Source of the DNA: Euryarchaeota archaeon ADurb.BinA087
GTDB lineage: Archaea > Halobacteriota > Methanomicrobia > Methanomicrobiales > Methanospirillaceae
Reading direction: 5' to 3'
Length of the DNA stretch: 52,884 nt
NCBI GenBank assembly: GCA_002068435.1
Contig: MVZQ01000001.1
Coordinates: forward strand, 1 to 52,884
Both the position numbers and the translations under genes were made by a program. The notes beneath the pieces were generated by a model. The model searched no databases and was not told the DNA's origin. It worked only from the letters and a program-made list of their open reading frames with translations. This document shows positions 18,801-28,111 of this stretch, in pieces; the first letter of the stretch is position 1; the number at the start of each line of letters is the position of its first letter.

Positions 18801-20145
18801 CACATTCCCGGCAGGTACCTACACGGTGAAGCTGACGGCAACCAATACCGGCGGGAGTGATGTGGAAATCAAGACGAATTACATCACGGTCACGGTCGCT
18901 CCCCCCGTTGCAGATTTTACCGCCAATAAAACCTCAGGAACAGCCCCACTGACGGTCCAGTTCACCGATCTTTCGACCGGTTCCCCGACGAGTTGGGCCT
19001 GGGACTTCAACAACGATGGGACGGTAGACAAGACCGAACAGAATCCGAAGATCACCTTCCCGGCCGGAACGTATACCGTCAAGCTGACGGTAATCAACGC
19101 CGGCGGGAGCGATTCAGAGATCAAGACGAACTACATTACGGTAACTATCCCTCCCCCTGTGGCAAATTTTACGGCCAATAAAACATCAGGAACTGCTCCG
19201 CTGACGGTACAGTTCACGGACCTGTCGACCGGGTCGCCGACGAGTTGGGCCTGGGACTTCCAGAATGACGGGAGCACGGACAACACCGTCCAAAACCCGG
19301 TATTCACTTACCTGGAGGCTGGTACCTATACGGTGAATCTGACGGCGACTAATGCCGGCGGGAGTGATGCGGAGATCAAGACGAACTATATTTCCGTCAC
19401 GGTAGCTCCGCCTGTCGCGAACTTTACGGCGAACATTACCTCGGGATATGCTCCGCTGACGGTGCAGTTCACGGACCTGTCGACCGGTTCACCGATGAGC
19501 TGGGCCTGGGATTTCCAGAATGACGGGAGCACAGACAGCACGGACCAGAACCCCGTCTTCACCTATCCGGCAGCCGGCACTTTCACGGTGAAGCTGACGG
19601 CAACCAATGATGGCGGGAGTGATCCCGAGATCAAGACGAACTACATCACCGTCACGGTAGCGGTTCCCCCTGAAGCAAAGTTCAGTGCAGACAAACAGAC
19701 GGGCATCGCCCCCCTGGAAGTCCAGTTCATGGACGAGTCGACTGGGAGTGGTCCACTCACCTATGCCTGGGACTTTAACAGTGATGGTACGGTTGAGAGT
19801 GAACTCCAGAATCCGCAGATAACGTTCCCCTCCGGGATATACACGGTCACGCTGACCGTGACCGGCCCGGGTGGGTCGGATTCAGAGACCATGACGGATT
19901 ATATCAGGAGCTACGCGATAATACCGCTGCCGGGCCAGGTCAAACTGCCTGCCGATCCTGATGGTGATGGTTTATTTGAGGATATCGATGGAAGCGGAAC
20001 GATAGGGTATGATGACGATTTCATCCCGTTCTTTGAGAATATTGAGTGGATGAGATCAAACGAACCAGTCCCAGCATTCGATTTCAGTGGTAACGGAGTC
20101 CTGGGATTCCATGATGCGGTATTATTCTTAAAGGAGGTCCGATGA
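15877..20145 (+). CDS. Giant surface protein: cohesin-like head, 14 PKD repeats, dockerin-like tail
   Basis: A 1422-residue secreted protein. The signal peptide ends near residue 28 (TTASAS). Residues about 29-163 form a cohesin-like beta-sandwich (IGNGRIDAIGGTAAFDIILD, LAGYSINVAI) also found in the genes at 20142, 24934 and 27361. Fourteen PKD domains follow to about residue 1355, each 84-86 residues with VQFTDLSTGSPTSW and WDFxNDG. Most units have a 255-bp DNA period, and units 2 and 3 appear to differ by a single base. The last 65 residues carry two dockerin-like calcium loops (DIDGSGTIGYDD, DFSGNGVLGFHD). PKD arrays usually act as spacers and as protein or glycan binders on methanogen surfaces. 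Start at 15877 is supported by gtggggtgaga just upstream and three-base spacing from the previous stop. The stop overlaps the next start (ATGA). Confidence 0.9.
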   Translation: MGDTGLKKTHFLILLFAFFCILGTTASASNLIIGNGRIDAIGGTAAFDIILDSAPNGLAGYSINVAIGNPSVATIAAATFPGWVTNNDIIPPLPASSCKLKGLDGEELIQDGAGNIVLATVTLQGLEEGVTPVTLNVVLMSDDDDLDINPTVVPGTLIVELPPLADFSANTTSGYPPLTVQFTDLSAEEPTEWSWDFTSDGSIDSDEQNPSFTYESPGTYSVTLTATNDGGSDTEIKANYITVIVPPPVANFTANTTSGTMPLKVQFTDLSTGSPTSWSWDFQNDGSTDSTVQNPVFTYPAAGTYTVNLTATNAGGSDEEIKNNYITVNIPPPVANFTANTTSGTMPLTVQFTDLSTGSPTSWSWDFQNDGSTDSTVQNPVFTYPAAGTYTVNLTATNAGGSDEEIKNNYITVNIPPPVANFTANTTSGYAPLTVQFTDLSTGSPTSWTWDFQNDGSADSTVQNPMFTYPAAGTYTVNLTATNAGGSDEEIKNNYITVNIPPPVANFTANTTSGYAPLTVQFTDLSTGSPTSWAWDFQNDGSTDSTVQNPMFTYPTAGTYSVKLTANNDGGADTETKSTYITVTVAPPVANFTANTTSGYAPLTVQFTDLSTGSPTSWTWDFQNDGSTDSTVQNPLFTYPTAGTYSVKLTATNDGGADTETKSTYITVTVAPPVANFTANTTSGYAPLTVQFTDLSTGSPTSWAWDFNNDGTVEKTDQNPVITFPAGTYTVKLTATNTGGSDAEIKSNYITVTIAPPVADFTANKTSGTAPLTVQFTDLSTGSPTSWAWDFNNDGTVDKTDQNPKITFPAGTYTVKLTATNVGGSDAEIKTNYITVTIPPPVANFTANKTSGTLPLTVQFTDLSTGTPTSWAWDFQNDGSTDSTAQNPMFTYPAAGTYTVNLTATNTGGSDAEVKTNFITVNIPPPVANFTGNTTSGYAPLTVQFTDLSTGSPTSWAWDFNNDGTVDKTDQNPVITFPAGTYTVKLTATNTGGSDVEIKTNYITVTVAPPVADFTANKTSGTAPLTVQFTDLSTGSPTSWAWDFNNDGTVDKTEQNPKITFPAGTYTVKLTVINAGGSDSEIKTNYITVTIPPPVANFTANKTSGTAPLTVQFTDLSTGSPTSWAWDFQNDGSTDNTVQNPVFTYLEAGTYTVNLTATNAGGSDAEIKTNYISVTVAPPVANFTANITSGYAPLTVQFTDLSTGSPMSWAWDFQNDGSTDSTDQNPVFTYPAAGTFTVKLTATNDGGSDPEIKTNYITVTVAVPPEAKFSADKQTGIAPLEVQFMDESTGSGPLTYAWDFNSDGTVESELQNPQITFPSGIYTVTLTVTGPGGSDSETMTDYIRSYAIIPLPGQVKLPADPDGDGLFEDIDGSGTIGYDDDFIPFFENIEWMRSNEPVPAFDFSGNGVLGFHDAVLFLKEVR
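16621..17130 (+). repeat. Near-identical pair of 255-bp PKD units
   Basis: 16621-16875 and 16876-17130 appear to differ only at one base (AAG versus ACG, Lys to Thr). Units at 17386 and 17641 are another close pair. The same period continues through the array to about 19670, with units two bases-triplets shorter where one residue is missing. Confidence 0.85.
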
Positions 20146-23100
20146 ACGTGCATAAAGGCAGAGAAGAACACATAGTGAGGAGTATACTCCTCTTAGTCAC
20201 GCTGGCATTTCTCGTGAGCGGGGCATCGGCCGTCGTACTCAGTATTGACAACGGTCAGGTAAATGCAATTGGCAGCTCAGCTGCTGTCAATATAACCCTT
20301 GATTCGGCACCGAACGGCCTTGCCGGATACAGTATCAACATAACCCTCGGCACATCGTCGGTTGCAACAATATCAGACACGTCATTTCCGGGCTGGGCAA
20401 CGAATACGGAAGTAATCCCAGACCCCCCTTCTTCATCCTGCAGGGTAAAAGCGCTGGACGGGGAAGAAAAAATCCAGGATGGATCGACAGAAGTAACGCT
20501 GGCGACTCTCACTCTCCAGGGACTTTCGGAAGGGGTAACTCCGGTCACCCTTACAGTGAATCTGATGAGCGATGATGATGACAACGATATCTTCCCGACC
20601 GTTATCTCCGGTTCATTCACGGTAAATACCTCCGGTGCCTTGAAAGCAGACTTTTATGCCAATTCCACATCGGGGAATGCCCCCCTTACTGTACAGTTCA
20701 CCGATCTATCCCTAGGTTCACCGACGAGTTGGGCCTGGGACTTCCAGAATGACGGGAGCACGGAAAGTACCCTTCAGAACCCGGTGTTCACCTATGCGGC
20801 AGCCGGTGCCTACACGGTGAAGTTGACTGCGACCAATGCCGGCGGAAGCGATGAAGAGATCAAGACGAACTATATCAACGTCACCACCGCTCCGCCCGAT
20901 GCGAATTTCACGGCTAATAAAACGTCAGGGAAAGCACCCCTGACGGTGCAGTTCACGGATCTCTCTCTCGGCTCACCAACGAGCTGGGCCTGGGACTTCC
21001 AGGATGATGGGAGCACGGACAGCACAGCCCAGAACCCGGTGTTTACCTACCCTGACGCCGGGTTATATACCGTCAGACTGACCGCGACCAATGCCGGCGG
21101 GAGCACTACCGAGACCAGGACCAATTACATCAGCGTCGCGGTTGCTCCCCCGGTTCCCGATTTCACCGCGAATAAAACGTCCGGGAATTATCCCCTGACG
21201 GTGCAGTTCACGGACCTGTCCACGGGTTCTCCTGCCACATGGGACTGGGATTTCCAGGACGATGGGACTGTCGACAGCCATGACAAGAACCCGGTGTTCA
21301 CCTACTCAACTCCCGGTAACTATTCCGTCAGGTTGATGGTGGGAAACGCTGGCGGGAGTGATTACCTGGTCAGGGAAGATTACATCACCGTCAGCTATAA
21401 TGCCCCTGTCGCGAACTTCACCGCGAATACCACCTCAGGGTACGTCCCGTTGACAGTACAGTTCACGGACCTGTCCACTGGCATACCCACGAGCTGGGCC
21501 TGGGACTTTGAGAATGACGGCAGCACCGACAGCACTGCGCAGAATCCGGAATACACCTACCCCTCTGTAGGGAACTATACGGTGAAGCTCACCGTCACCA
21601 ACCCGAGCGGGAGTACGTCTGAGATCAAGACCGATTATATCAGGGTCCTGCCACCCCCGCCCGTCGCGCAGTTCACCGCCAACAAGACCGCAGGCAACGC
21701 ACCGTTGACCGTGCAGTTCACGGATCTCTCGACCGGTTCACCGACGAGTTGGGCCTGGGACTTCCAGAATGATGGCAGCACAGACAGCACTGCGAAGAAT
21801 CCGGTCTTTCCGTACGCGACGCCAGGCCTGTATTCCGTGAAGCTCACGGCCACGAACGCAGGCGGGAGTGATCCAGAGATCAAGACCAACTATATCAACG
21901 TCACCACCGCTCCACCGGTCGCGAACTTCACGGCCAACAAGACAGCGGGGACCGCACCGTTGACGGTGCAGTTCACGGATCTCTCGACCGGTTCACCGAT
22001 GAGTTGGGCCTGGGACTTCCAGAATGATGGGACCACGGACAGCACTGTAAAGAACCCGGTCTTTACCTATGCGGCAGCCGGAACGTATACCGTGAAGCTG
22101 ACGGCGACTAATGCTGGCGGGAGTGATCCTGAGATCAAATCCAACTACATCACTGTCACCGTAGCTCCGCCGACAGCAAACTTCACGGCCAACAAGACCG
22201 CAGGGAACGCCCCGCTGACGGTGCAGTTCACGGACCAGTCGACCGGTTCACCAACGAGCTGGGCCTGGGACTTCCAGAATGATGGCAGCACTGACAGCAG
22301 TACGAAGAACCCGGTCTTTACGTATGCGACGCCAGGCCTGTATTCCGTGAAGCTCACGGCCACGAACGCCGGCGGGAGTGATCCAGAGATCAAGACCAAC
22401 TATATCAACGTCACCACCGCTCCACCGGTCGCGAACTTCACGGCCAACAAGACAGCGGGGACCGCACCATTGACGGTGCAGTTCACGGACCTTTCGACCG
22501 GGACGCCGACGAGCTGGGCCTGGGACTTCCAGAATGATGGGACCGTGGACAGCACTGTAAAGAACCCGGTCTTTACCTATGCGACACCGGGCTTGTATTC
22601 CGTGAAGCTCACAGCAACCAATACGGGGGGAAGTAATACCACGGTCAGGACCAACTACATCAACGTCACCACGGTGCCACCGGTGGCCAATTTCACGGCC
22701 AACAAAACATCCGGAGGCGCTCCCCTGACGGTGCAGTTCACGGATCTCTCGACCGGGTCACCGACAAGTTGGGCCTGGGATTTCCAGAATGACGGCAGCA
22801 CGGACAGCACTGTGAAGAACCCGGTCTTTACGTACGCGATGCCAGGCCTGTATTCCGTGAAGCTCTCGGCGGCCAACGCTGGCGGGAGTGATGTTGAGAT
22901 CAAGACCAGCTATATCAACGTCACCACGGTGCCACCGGTTGCGAATTTCAAGGCCAACAAAACAACCGGGGGCATCCCCCTGACCGTGCAGTTCACGGAC
23001 CTGTCTACCGGGTCACCGACGAGCTGGGCCTGGGACTTCCAGAACGACGGGACTACGGACAGCAGTGTTCAGAACCCGGCGTTCACCTACACGACACCCG

Positions 23101-24686
23101 GCACGTACACCGTGAATCTGACGGCGACGAACAGCAAGGGGAGTGACAGCGAGGTCAGGACCAATTATATCACGGTCAGTTCAGGACCATCCCTTGCAGT
23201 AACCACTCCCAACGGAGGGGAGATCTGGACACAGGGCTCCAGCCACAACCTCACGTGGACCTATTCCGGAGAACTGGGATCTTCGGTGAAGATCGAGATC
23301 CTGAAGGGGACCCCCCCTCTGGCAACGCTCGCCTCCAGTGCCTCGATCGGGACAGGTGGCTCCGGATCCTACCTGTTCACGTTCCCGTACTATACCCCGC
23401 TTGCGAATGATTATAAGATCCGGATCACCAGCAACGCCAATCCGGCGTATAGTGATACGAGCGATGCCGCCTTCTCGATCACATCAGCGATTACGGTAGC
23501 ATCTCCCAACGGCGGCGAGACCTGGCTGCCCAGCACCACCCAGACCCTTCGCTGGAACTACACCGATAGTCCCGGGGACACGGTCAGGATCGAGATACTC
23601 AGGAGTGGAGCAGCACTCGCAACGCTTGCTTCGAGTGCCCCTCTTGGGACAGGTGGATCGGGATCACTCAATTTCCCCTTCCCCTCCTACACTCCCCTCG
23701 GCACTGACTACCAGATCAAGGTCACCAGCAACACGTACCCTGCCTGCACCGATACGAGCGATGGCTATTTTGCGTTCAGCCTGCTCCCCTCAATCACGGT
23801 GACGGCACCAAACGGCGGGGAGACCTGGCCACAGAATTCAACCCAGACCATCCAGTGGAGCTACACGGAGGACCCGGGATCTCAGGTACTGATTGAGCTG
23901 CTCAGGGGCACTACCGTCCAGCAGGTAATTACCGCCGGGACCTCCCTTGGGTCGGGAGGATCCGGATCGTTCAGCTTTGCCGTCCCAACCAGCCTCCCCC
24001 TGGGAAGTGACTACAAGGTCCGGATCACCAGCACCAGCAATGCCTCGTATACCGATACGAGTGATGCCGCATTCACGGTCAGCGAGCCAACGTCAATACG
24101 GGTGGTAGCGCCTGAAGGAGGAGCTACCCTCTACCGGGGTGATCCCCTCGTGATGAACTGGTCGTATACCGGCACCCCGGGACCGACGGTGACTATCGAG
24201 GTGTTCAAAGGACCCCTGAAGATGGCCACGCTCCCGAACATCCCCGTCGGGTCGGGAGGGAATGGCACATTCAGTGTGAAGCAGATCCCCGCCGGTACAC
24301 CCGTTGGGGCTGATTACACGGTCACGGTCACGAGCACCCTCTCCCCGACCATCACCGATACCGGCGATGCCTTCGCGATCTCCGGTCCCACCATCCATGT
24401 AGCGTCTCCCAACGGGGGAGAAACCTTCCCGAGAGGAGGCCCTCTTGCCATGAGCTGGACGTATAAGGGCAACCCGGGTTCCACGGTAAATATCGAGGTG
24501 TATCGAGGAGAAAGCAGGTTGGCAACCCTCCAGAACATCCCCATCGGGACGGGTGGAGCCGGTTCGTACAGCGTGCCTGCCATCCCCATGAGTACTCCGG
24601 CAGATACGGTCTACCGGATCAAGGTAATAAGTACCCTCTACGCTGATTGCAGCGATATGAGTGATGGTACCTTCACGATCAGTTGA
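20142..24686 (+). CDS. Giant surface protein: cohesin-like head, 10 PKD and 5 NGGE domains
   Basis: A 1514-residue secreted protein. A signal peptide (1-30, ending VSGASA) is followed by the cohesin-like domain (about 31-165: SIDNGQVNAIGSSAAVNITL, LAGYSINITL). Ten PKD domains occupy about 168-1015. Five Kre9/KNH-like domains (about 1016-1514) follow; each starts with a strand such as TVASPNGGETW, continues LRWNYT-PG and IGTGGSGS, and ends DTSDxxF. There is no dockerin-like tail and no membrane anchor; the protein ends DMSDGTFTIS. The start codon overlaps the previous stop by four bases (ATGA), with aaaggaggt just upstream, so translation is probably coupled. The protein likely works with the products of 13978 and 15877 at the cell surface. 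DNA repeats of about 255 bp (PKD) suggest ongoing expansion. Confidence 0.9.
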   Translation: MNVHKGREEHIVRSILLLVTLAFLVSGASAVVLSIDNGQVNAIGSSAAVNITLDSAPNGLAGYSINITLGTSSVATISDTSFPGWATNTEVIPDPPSSSCRVKALDGEEKIQDGSTEVTLATLTLQGLSEGVTPVTLTVNLMSDDDDNDIFPTVISGSFTVNTSGALKADFYANSTSGNAPLTVQFTDLSLGSPTSWAWDFQNDGSTESTLQNPVFTYAAAGAYTVKLTATNAGGSDEEIKTNYINVTTAPPDANFTANKTSGKAPLTVQFTDLSLGSPTSWAWDFQDDGSTDSTAQNPVFTYPDAGLYTVRLTATNAGGSTTETRTNYISVAVAPPVPDFTANKTSGNYPLTVQFTDLSTGSPATWDWDFQDDGTVDSHDKNPVFTYSTPGNYSVRLMVGNAGGSDYLVREDYITVSYNAPVANFTANTTSGYVPLTVQFTDLSTGIPTSWAWDFENDGSTDSTAQNPEYTYPSVGNYTVKLTVTNPSGSTSEIKTDYIRVLPPPPVAQFTANKTAGNAPLTVQFTDLSTGSPTSWAWDFQNDGSTDSTAKNPVFPYATPGLYSVKLTATNAGGSDPEIKTNYINVTTAPPVANFTANKTAGTAPLTVQFTDLSTGSPMSWAWDFQNDGTTDSTVKNPVFTYAAAGTYTVKLTATNAGGSDPEIKSNYITVTVAPPTANFTANKTAGNAPLTVQFTDQSTGSPTSWAWDFQNDGSTDSSTKNPVFTYATPGLYSVKLTATNAGGSDPEIKTNYINVTTAPPVANFTANKTAGTAPLTVQFTDLSTGTPTSWAWDFQNDGTVDSTVKNPVFTYATPGLYSVKLTATNTGGSNTTVRTNYINVTTVPPVANFTANKTSGGAPLTVQFTDLSTGSPTSWAWDFQNDGSTDSTVKNPVFTYAMPGLYSVKLSAANAGGSDVEIKTSYINVTTVPPVANFKANKTTGGIPLTVQFTDLSTGSPTSWAWDFQNDGTTDSSVQNPAFTYTTPGTYTVNLTATNSKGSDSEVRTNYITVSSGPSLAVTTPNGGEIWTQGSSHNLTWTYSGELGSSVKIEILKGTPPLATLASSASIGTGGSGSYLFTFPYYTPLANDYKIRITSNANPAYSDTSDAAFSITSAITVASPNGGETWLPSTTQTLRWNYTDSPGDTVRIEILRSGAALATLASSAPLGTGGSGSLNFPFPSYTPLGTDYQIKVTSNTYPACTDTSDGYFAFSLLPSITVTAPNGGETWPQNSTQTIQWSYTEDPGSQVLIELLRGTTVQQVITAGTSLGSGGSGSFSFAVPTSLPLGSDYKVRITSTSNASYTDTSDAAFTVSEPTSIRVVAPEGGATLYRGDPLVMNWSYTGTPGPTVTIEVFKGPLKMATLPNIPVGSGGNGTFSVKQIPAGTPVGADYTVTVTSTLSPTITDTGDAFAISGPTIHVASPNGGETFPRGGPLAMSWTYKGNPGSTVNIEVYRGESRLATLQNIPIGTGGAGSYSVPAIPMSTPADTVYRIKVISTLYADCSDMSDGTFTIS

Positions 24687-24933
24687 GGATGATGAGGGGA
24701 TCAGAAAACATGTTCACGATCAATACCGCGTGATAAGAAGGAAGAAGTCCCTGTGGCGGGGTTCACAAGAGTATCGCCTGCCACTTTTTCGATCATCCCG
24801 GAAAAATGATAATCCGGTGGAGCAGAACCTGTGTAGTGAAAGGTCAGGGAAGAGCCCCTGGGACCTCCTCTCCCGCTGCACCCCACAAGCTCCCTTGTGA
24901 CCAGACAGATTCATAAAAAGGAACAGGATTGGA

Positions 24934-27174
24934 ATGAAACAGCTCACATTGGTGGCATTCGTGCTTTTGACGCTTACCTGCCTTGTAGTAGTGGCATCGG
25001 CAAATACCCTCAGTATTGGAGATGGACAGGTCGATGCAATCGGGGCTACGGCTTCCGTGAATATTACTCTCGATGTGGCACTGACCGGGCTCTCCGGGTA
25101 TAATATCAGTATCACTGTCGATGATCCAACAATCGCAACCATCGAGAGCGTCTCCTTCCCGTCATGGGCAGGACTGAAGAGCAATTCGACACTTCCTGCC
25201 GCATCGTGCTGGATCAAGGCGATTGACACCGCAGGGCATGTGCAGAACGGTGCCGCTGATATCCGGCTTGCGACCGTCACGCTCAAGGGATTGAAATCAG
25301 GGGTGACGCCTGTCACTATCGCCCCGGTCGGGTTAGGCGTCCAGGACGACGCTGATCTGACCTACGATCCCTCCCTTGACCCGGGCACGTTCACGGTGAA
25401 CGTCCCGGTCGCTCCCGTCGCAGCATTCTCTGCCAATTCCACCACGGGATTCATGCCGCTCACCGTAGCATTCACGGACGAATCTACCGGACCCCCGACC
25501 AGCTGGGCCTGGGACTTCCAGAATGACGGAATCACGGACAGCACAGCCCAAAACCCGGTATACACCTACGCAGCCCCCGGTACCTACTCAGTGAAACTGA
25601 CGGCAACCAATCTCTGGGGGAGTGATTCAAAGACCAGGTACAACTATATCACGGTCAAGGAAGTCCCGACTCTCACCATCACCAGTCCTGCTGGTGGCGA
25701 GGTCTGGCAGCAGGGTACTACCCATCTCCTCCAGTGGACCTTTACCGCTGACCCCGGACCAACGGTCCGGATCGAAGCACTCAGGGGGACTTCGGTTCTC
25801 GCGACCATCGCCCCCAGCTATCCTGTCGGATCCGGGGGCAGCGGCTCATACTCACTGAAATTCCCCTACAACACCCCGGTCGGGGATGATTACTATATCA
25901 AGGTCACCAGCACTGCCTATCCGGCAGTATGCAGTGATACCAGTAATGCACCGTTTACCGTCATTCCTGCCATCACCGTTGTTACCCCCAACGGCGGTGA
26001 AAACTGGCATCCGGAATCCACCGAGACCATCCGGTGGACCTATGCGGGCAATCCCGGATCGGCCGTGAAGGTCGAGATCCTCCGGGGATCAACGCCACTG
26101 GCCGTCCTCACCCCGAGCACTCCTATCGGGACGGAGGAAGCCGGGTCGTTCAATTTCACGTTCCCCTCCTACTCTCCCCCCGGGACTACCTACCGGATCA
26201 GGGTCACCAGCACCAGCTATCCCGGGTGCACTGATACCAGCGATGCCCCCTTCGCAATCAGCCTTCTCCCCTCGATCACGGTGGTAGCTCCCAATGGCGG
26301 GGAAGACTGGCCTGCAGGCTCACCCAACACGATCCGCTGGAGCTATATCGATAATCCAGGACCCGATGTGAAGATCGAGCTCCTGAAGGGAGAAGCGGTA
26401 CAGCAGGTCCTTGCTGCCAGTACCCCTATCGGATCCGGAGGGGTGGGATCCTACGCCCTGGCGATACCCGCCGGGCTTTCACCCGGGAGCGATTATAAGG
26501 TGAGGGTCACCAGCACCAGCAATGCCTCGTATAGCGACACCAGCGATGCCCCCTTCACGATCAGCGAGGTCCCCTCGCTTGCCATGGAATCCCCCAACGG
26601 CGGTGAGAACTGGACCCAGGGCTCCACCCAGACGCTCCGGTGGACCTATACCGGCAATCCTGGGTCGATGGTGAAGATCGAGGCGATCAAGGGGGCCAAG
26701 GTGCTGGCAACGGTCAGCTCCAGTTATCCTATCGGCACTGGCGGATCCGGTTCATTCGACCTGAGGTTCCCCTATAACACCCCCCTTGGGAACGATTACT
26801 GGATCAGGGTCACCAGCAACGAGTACCCGGTCTACAACGATACCAGCGACGCCCCCTTCACGGTGCTGCCCGCCATCACCGTCGCATCTCCGAACGGCGG
26901 AGAGATATGGGCGCAGGGATCGTACCAGACGCTCAGGTGGAATTATACCGGAAATCCCGGACCCACGGTGAAGATCGAAGCACTCCGGTCCGGAACCTTC
27001 CTAGCAACCATCTCCTCCAGCTATCCCATTGGATCGGGAGGATCAGGCAGCTTCAACCTGACGTTCCCCACCTATACTCCCCTGGGGAGTGACTACCAGA
27101 TACGGGTGACCAGCACCACGTATCCCGCCTGTACTGACACGAGCGATGCTCCATTCGAGATTGTACCATCATGA
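24934..27174 (+). CDS. Surface protein: cohesin-like head, one PKD and five NGGE domains
   Basis: A 746-residue secreted protein. The signal peptide (about 1-23, ending VVASA) precedes the cohesin-like domain (about 24-158: SIGDGQVDAIGATASVNITL, LSGYNISITV, ATVTLKGLKSGVTPV). One PKD domain (about 160-243) and five NGGE (Kre9/KNH-like) domains (about 246-746) follow, the last ending DTSDAPFEIVPS. An 86-bp stretch (25855-25940) is identical to 31699-31784 in another gene. The start is defined by the signal peptide; an A/T-rich box, attcataaaaa, sits about 24 bases upstream, which would give a nearly leaderless transcript. A 247-base gap separates it from 20142, so it is probably its own unit. 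Role: adhesion or matrix protein by inference only. Confidence 0.88.
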   Translation: MKQLTLVAFVLLTLTCLVVVASANTLSIGDGQVDAIGATASVNITLDVALTGLSGYNISITVDDPTIATIESVSFPSWAGLKSNSTLPAASCWIKAIDTAGHVQNGAADIRLATVTLKGLKSGVTPVTIAPVGLGVQDDADLTYDPSLDPGTFTVNVPVAPVAAFSANSTTGFMPLTVAFTDESTGPPTSWAWDFQNDGITDSTAQNPVYTYAAPGTYSVKLTATNLWGSDSKTRYNYITVKEVPTLTITSPAGGEVWQQGTTHLLQWTFTADPGPTVRIEALRGTSVLATIAPSYPVGSGGSGSYSLKFPYNTPVGDDYYIKVTSTAYPAVCSDTSNAPFTVIPAITVVTPNGGENWHPESTETIRWTYAGNPGSAVKVEILRGSTPLAVLTPSTPIGTEEAGSFNFTFPSYSPPGTTYRIRVTSTSYPGCTDTSDAPFAISLLPSITVVAPNGGEDWPAGSPNTIRWSYIDNPGPDVKIELLKGEAVQQVLAASTPIGSGGVGSYALAIPAGLSPGSDYKVRVTSTSNASYSDTSDAPFTISEVPSLAMESPNGGENWTQGSTQTLRWTYTGNPGSMVKIEAIKGAKVLATVSSSYPIGTGGSGSFDLRFPYNTPLGNDYWIRVTSNEYPVYNDTSDAPFTVLPAITVASPNGGEIWAQGSYQTLRWNYTGNPGPTVKIEALRSGTFLATISSSYPIGSGGSGSFNLTFPTYTPLGSDYQIRVTSTTYPACTDTSDAPFEIVPS

Positions 27175-27222
27175 TTGGGGAGCATGAACGCGGGGGCTAT
27201 CGGCCCGGAGGCGGAGCACTCC

Positions 27223-27229
27223 TTTTTTT
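27223..27229 (+). terminator. Oligo-T terminator
   Basis: Seven T about 50 bases after the stop of the 24934 gene. Confidence 0.5.
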
Positions 27230-27360
27230 CACCATCCTGAGAGGAACCTCGGACCCGGACCGCCTTTTGTTCAGGAGGATACCGGAATAAATTACCGGGG
27301 ATTTGCACGAACAACACTGGTTTTATGGGTATCGGTGAATCTTCTGAGGTGAGGTGAAGA

Positions 27361-28059
27361 ATGAGGAGCAGGAAATGTTCGTCAGTTCCATGGGCAGCAG
27401 GTATCCTGGTAGCGCTGGTATTCCTCGGTCAGGGGGTGTCGGCAGCAGTGATCAGTATTGGAAACGGGGAGATTATGGGAAGAGGAGAGAGCACCTCCCT
27501 CGACCTGACGCTCGATGCTGCCCCGACCGGCCTTGCCGGGTACAGCATCAATGTGACGATCGGAGATCCGTCAATTGCTCGCATCACCAACGTAACCTTC
27601 CCGGAATGGGCCTCGCTCACGGATGTGACCCCGTCTCTCCCCGGTTCTGCCTTCCGGTTGAAAGCGACGGATCCGAACAGCCAGGTGCAGGAGGGTGCCA
27701 CGAACATCACCCTGGCAACCCTTCTTATCCAGGGGTTAGGGGAGGGGGAAACCCCTGTCATCCTGACCCTGAACTTGATGAACGATGAAAATGACAACGT
27801 GATACGTCCCTCTCTTCTCCCTGGCATGCTGTCAGTTCATGACCAGGGGATCTCCTCCTCGGCCGCGGGGGCTCCTCCCCCTCTCACGCCACTGCCATCC
27901 CTGACGGAGGGGGGAACCGGAGAAACAGGGGGAGGGATCACCCCTTCCCTTCCTGGCAGCGGGGCTTCTTCCCCGGAATCAGGATCTCCCCCTCTCACGT
28001 CACTGCCATCCCTGACAGAGGGCGTGAGCGATGACCTGTTCGCGATCAGTGCCGCCTGA
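27361..28059 (+). CDS. Small secreted cohesin-like protein with Pro/Ser tail
   Basis: A 232-residue protein consisting of a signal peptide (about 1-28), one cohesin-like domain (about 29-160: SIGNGEIMGRGESTSLDLTL, LAGYSINVTIGDPSIA) and a Pro/Ser/Gly-rich tail. The tail contains a repeated group, PPLTPLPSLTEG and PPLTSLPSLTEG. It has no PKD or NGGE modules. Yet its last residues, SDDLFAISAA, match the closing motif of NGGE domains (SDxxFxIS), which suggests loss of an internal block by recombination. The ribosome site gaggtg lies five to ten bases before ATG 27361. A T-run follows at 28106-28111. If the head is a true cohesin, this is a single-module soluble form. Confidence 0.82.
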   Translation: MRSRKCSSVPWAAGILVALVFLGQGVSAAVISIGNGEIMGRGESTSLDLTLDAAPTGLAGYSINVTIGDPSIARITNVTFPEWASLTDVTPSLPGSAFRLKATDPNSQVQEGATNITLATLLIQGLGEGETPVILTLNLMNDENDNVIRPSLLPGMLSVHDQGISSSAAGAPPPLTPLPSLTEGGTGETGGGITPSLPGSGASSPESGSPPLTSLPSLTEGVSDDLFAISAA

Positions 28060-28105
28060 CAGACAAAACCAGAAGAGGATATATCAGGAGCCTGCCTTCC
28101 CCACC

Positions 28106-28111
28106 TTTTTT
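28106..28111 (+). terminator. Oligo-T terminator
   Basis: Six T about 47 bases after the stop of the 27361 gene. Confidence 0.4.

Noticed and set aside
12341-23180. Repeats considered as a CRISPR array
   Set aside because: Units of 243 and about 255 bp are coding protein modules, with no short spacers and no cas genes nearby.
24709-24732. Short string after the 20142 gene reading FTINTA then stop, similar to NGGE ends
   Set aside because: Only about 20 bases match. Unlike the fossils at 35827 and 49680 there is no longer homology to support it.
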